DNA of 64,000 nt. Source: Oryzomonas sp. GTDB lineage: Bacteria > Desulfobacterota > Desulfuromonadia > Geobacterales > Pseudopelobacteraceae. Location: contig JARLHN010000034.1 of NCBI GenBank assembly GCA_031292255.1, positions 124,001 to 188,000 of the forward strand. Direction: 5' to 3'. Within the stretch, counting starts at the first letter, position 1, and each line of letters opens with the position of its first letter. Of this stretch, positions 61,926-64,000 are shown in pieces. The notes below the pieces were generated by a model. The model saw only the letters and a program-made list of their open reading frames with translations, was not told where the DNA came from and ran no database searches. The translations under genes were made by a program, and so were the position numbers.

Positions 61926-62615
61926 ATGGAACTGGTCGATCTGCTCAAAAAATCCCTGCTCTTCTCCGGCCTGAAGGATGACGACCTGGCCGATGTTGCC
62001 GCCATTACGGTACGCCGCAAATTCCGGAAAGGCGAGTCACTCTTCAGCGAAGGCGATGAGGCAACCGGTTTTTACCTGCTCATATCCGGCAGCATCAAGC
62101 TCTGCCGTCTCTCCCACGATGGCCGGGAAAAGGTGCTGCACTTCGTCCAGCCGCGCGAGACCTTTGCCGAAGCGGCCTTTTTCGGCGATGGGCGTTATCC
62201 GGCCGAGGCCCGTGCCCTGGCTGCGGGTGAGGCGCTCTACCTTCCCAAGGAAGGTTTTCTGGAGCTGATGGCCGGCAACCCCAATTTCGCCCTCAATCTG
62301 GTGGTGTCGCTGTCGCTCATGCTGCGGCAGTTTGCCCGCCAGATCCAAGAACTCTCCTTTGCCGACGTCACCTCTCGGCTGGCCTCTTTTTTGGTCCGGC
62401 TTTCCTCTGAAAAGTCATCCAGTTATGGCGGCATCACCTACATCGACCTGGGGGTCAGGAAGGGCGAGCTTGCCTCGCGGCTCGGCACTGCCAGCGAGAC
62501 CATTTCCCGTACCCTGCGCAAGCTGAAGGATGAGGGGATCATTGAGGTACAGGGCAGCCGGGTGGTGATCCTTCAGATGGAGAAGCTGCAAAAACTGTCC
62601 GAACGCCATGAATGA
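61926..62615 (+). CDS. Crp/Fnr-family transcription regulator
   Basis: The 229-residue regulator has an N-terminal cyclic-nucleotide-binding-type beta barrel (about 10-125: FRKGESLFSEGDEATGFYLLISGSIKL) and a dimer helix. The C-terminal winged helix (about 160-225) has RKGELASRLGTASETISRTLRKLKDEG. No cysteine cluster of the FNR oxygen-sensing type is present. The effector is unknown. ATG 61926 gives the normal family N-terminus MELVDLLKKSLLFSGL; the frame continues upstream through the hairpin and is not used. Confidence 0.9.
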   Translation: MELVDLLKKSLLFSGLKDDDLADVAAITVRRKFRKGESLFSEGDEATGFYLLISGSIKLCRLSHDGREKVLHFVQPRETFAEAAFFGDGRYPAEARALAAGEALYLPKEGFLELMAGNPNFALNLVVSLSLMLRQFARQIQELSFADVTSRLASFLVRLSSEKSSSYGGITYIDLGVRKGELASRLGTASETISRTLRKLKDEGIIEVQGSRVVILQMEKLQKLSERHE

Positions 62616-62628
62616 GGTCAACGGTATC

Positions 62629-62654
62629 TTTGCCACGGAGACGCGGAGACGCGG
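62629..62654. repeat. Half-copy of the CCACRGAG-type repeat
   Basis: TTTGCCACGGAGACGCGG and the following GAGACGCGG match the left end of the elements at 47301 and 50035. No complementary right end is visible before the next gene. Confidence 0.45.
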
Positions 62655-62763
62655 TGAACAATGGAATCAGGGGCATCTGAAACCTCTCCTGGCTTGGAAA
62701 CGGCGTCGGTGTGCCGTATCTTCGTGCCAAAATTCTGTCTGATCCGGGTAAAAGGAGCTATCC

Positions 62764-63777
62764 ATGCTGATCGTCATGAGCCATAATGCCACCACAGCCG
62801 ATGTTGATGCCGTTGTCAGGGCCGTCAGCGAGATGGGCTTCACAGCGGCGCCGATCCCGGGCCGCGAACGGACCGCCATCGGCGTGCTGGGCAACCAGGG
62901 ATATGTCGATGACAGCAAGATTTTGGAACTGCCGGGCGTACAGCAGGTGATCCACGTGTCCAAGCCATACAAGCTGGTCTCCCGTGATTTCCACCCCGAG
63001 GATACCATCGTCGATGTGCAGGGCGTCCGCGTCGGCCAGGGGTGTCGGCCGGTGATGGTGGCCGGGCCGTGTGCCGTGGAGAGCGAGGAGCAGATCGTCA
63101 AAACGGCCCTCTTCGTGAAGCAGTCCGGCGCCGCCATGCTGCGGGGAGGGGCGTTCAAGCCGCGCACCGGGCCCCATACCTTTCAGGGGCTGCGGGAGGA
63201 GGGGTTGAAGCTGCTTGCCGTGGCAGGCAGGGAGAGCGGCCTGCCCATCGTCACCGAGGTGATGAGCCCGGACAACGTGGGGCTGGTGGCCGAGTACGCC
63301 GACCTGCTTCAGGTGGGGGCGCGCAACATGCAAAACTTCGATCTTCTGCGGGAAGTGGGCAAGATCCGCAAGCCGGTACTGCTCAAGCGCGGCATGAGCG
63401 CCACGGTGGAGGAGTTTCTGGCGGCGGCCGAGTATATCCTGGCCGAGGGGAATGATCAGGTCATCCTGTGCGAGCGGGGCATCCGCACCTACGAGACCGC
63501 CACCCGTAACACCCTGGACCTGGCCGTTGTGCCGTTGATCAAGGAGATGTCGCACCTGCCGATCATGGTCGATCCCTCCCACGCCACCGGCAAGCGCAGC
63601 CTGGTGCCCCCCATGGCGCTGGCGGCATTGGTGGCCGGCGCCCACGGCGTGCTGGTGGAAGTGCATCCCGAACCGGAAAAGGCGCTCTCCGACGGCCCCC
63701 AGTCACTTACCTTTCAGGGGTTTGGGCATCTGATGGAGGATGTGCGGCGTCTGATCGGCTTCCTGGGGTATGTTTGA
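62764..63777 (+). CDS. aroF: DAHP synthase (3-deoxy-7-phosphoheptulonate synthase), AroF type
   Basis: This enzyme condenses phosphoenolpyruvate and erythrose-4-phosphate, the first step of aromatic amino acid synthesis. The 337-residue protein has an N-terminal ferredoxin-like regulatory domain (1-70, [18 protein letters not shown]). The KDO8PS-type DAHP synthase barrel has [50 protein letters not shown] and [11 protein letters not shown]. The ATG at 62764 begins the usual Thermotoga-type N-terminus. It uses erythrose-4-phosphate made by transketolase encoded 1.2 kb upstream. Confidence 0.95.
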   Translation: MLIVMSHNATTADVDAVVRAVSEMGFTAAPIPGRERTAIGVLGNQGYVDDSKILELPGVQQVIHVSKPYKLVSRDFHPEDTIVDVQGVRVGQGCRPVMVAGPCAVESEEQIVKTALFVKQSGAAMLRGGAFKPRTGPHTFQGLREEGLKLLAVAGRESGLPIVTEVMSPDNVGLVAEYADLLQVGARNMQNFDLLREVGKIRKPVLLKRGMSATVEEFLAAAEYILAEGNDQVILCERGIRTYETATRNTLDLAVVPLIKEMSHLPIMVDPSHATGKRSLVPPMALAALVAGAHGVLVEVHPEPEKALSDGPQSLTFQGFGHLMEDVRRLIGFLGYV

Positions 63778-63827
63778 CCCTGAATCAGTGACACCTTCAC
63801 GGATTCGGGTGGCCGTATACAAAAGGC

Positions 63828-63856
63828 TTGATATGGTGCGGGCACGGGTGTAATAA
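63828..63856 (+). promoter_or_regulatory. Sigma-70-type promoter before the structured RNA
   Basis: TTGATA (63828-63833), 17-base spacer, TAATAA (63851-63856). No start codon with a ribosome site follows, which suits a non-coding transcript beginning near 63863. Confidence 0.7.
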
Positions 63857-63862
63857 TGTAAC

Positions 63863-64000
63863 CACCAGTCCGTTCTCTCTACCCTGTTCGTCGGCAGTAG
63901 TACCCGGGCGGAATGCTATACAAACGGGGGTCGCTCCCTGCTGTGGTGTGCTGCCCCATTACGCGGGATTTGCCTGAAGCAGCATACTGACTCCCACAGT
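63863..64000 (+). ncRNA. ssrS: Probable 6S RNA (3' end cut by window edge)
   Basis: Downstream of a strong promoter the sequence folds as one long interrupted hairpin. CCCGGGCGGAATG pairs with CATTACGCGGG, GGGG with the CCCC of GTGCTGCCCC, and GGCAGTA with TACTG near the right edge. An open bubble between stems resembles the promoter-mimic of 6S RNA, which binds sigma-70 RNA polymerase in stationary phase. The outer closing stem (GTTCTCTCTACCC) would need its partner beyond position 64000. The call rests on shape and promoter, not on a covariance search. Confidence 0.5.

Overview
The window reads as chromosomal DNA of a Geobacter-like member of the Desulfuromonadia (Deltaproteobacteria in older usage). 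This is inferred from gene content and product style, not from a database search: NiFe-hydrogenase maturation genes, CxxCH-bearing periplasmic thiol oxidoreductases, a large PilY1-type protein with minor pilins, a globin-coupled membrane sensor of the type known from Geobacter sulfurreducens, a CdaA-YbbR fusion and alternative (carboxyspermidine-type) polyamine genes. The DNA is GC-rich, with AT-richer islands around 4-5 kb, 21.1-21.4 kb and 33-39 kb. No rRNA, tRNA or CRISPR array was found.

Layout. 0-19 kb: hypE runs off the left edge on the minus strand. It is followed by an unassigned conserved protein, bamD, plsY, a nucleotidyltransferase/HEPN pair between degraded sequences, menG/ubiE, a gene remnant, cdaA-ybbR, a LysM-NlpC/P60 hydrolase, a B12-type radical SAM protein, a lipoprotein and a double-domain PPK2 kinase. 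Then comes a leftward operon hypB-hypF-hypC-hypD, continuing into a globin-PsiE membrane sensor and a HAD phosphatase. 19-21 kb: an MsbA-type ABC exporter. 21.4-33.3 kb: a cell-surface block with two CxxCH-DsbC proteins, a 2275-residue PilY1-like protein, four minor pilins (FimT, PilV, PilW and PilX types) and a small single-span protein. 33.4-39.7 kb: a PAS protein, a 3-methyladenine DNA glycosylase, a FecR / OmpA-lipoprotein / CHASE2-HD-GYP operon, a membrane protein of unknown function and scars of transposase activity. 39.6-42.1 kb: a leftward tetR-FUSC-lrgA-lrgB operon with a clear promoter and operator. 42.5-50 kb: GapN-type aldehyde dehydrogenase, a receiver-PAS-histidine kinase, a rhodanese-YceI fusion, priA and a small conserved protein. 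50-55 kb: speA, carboxynorspermidine synthase and nspC, all leftward. 55.4-64 kb: hsp20-lon-thiL coupled by 4-base overlaps, transketolase, a Crp/Fnr regulator, DAHP synthase, and a probable 6S RNA gene cut by the right edge.

How the parts work together. Hyp proteins build the NiFe(CN)2CO centre, and the globin sensor in the same transcription unit suggests a link between gas or redox sensing and hydrogenase maturation. The DsbC-like proteins could supply disulfide isomerisation for the cysteine-rich PilY1 surface protein made just downstream. SpeA, the synthase and NspC form most of a route from arginine to spermidine or norspermidine. Hsp20 and Lon pair protein holding with degradation.

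The intergenic DNA is unusually rich in palindromic repeats. One family has TAGTTTCC...GGAAACTA ends. A second consists of about 105-122 bp nested palindromes, two of which flank the carboxynorspermidine synthase gene. Others are a CCACRGAG-type inverted repeat, G-tract repeats (one apparently inserted in frame in the ABC exporter), a 159-bp MITE-like element, and a sequence shared by two truncation scars, one of which carries the N-terminus of a REP-associated transposase.
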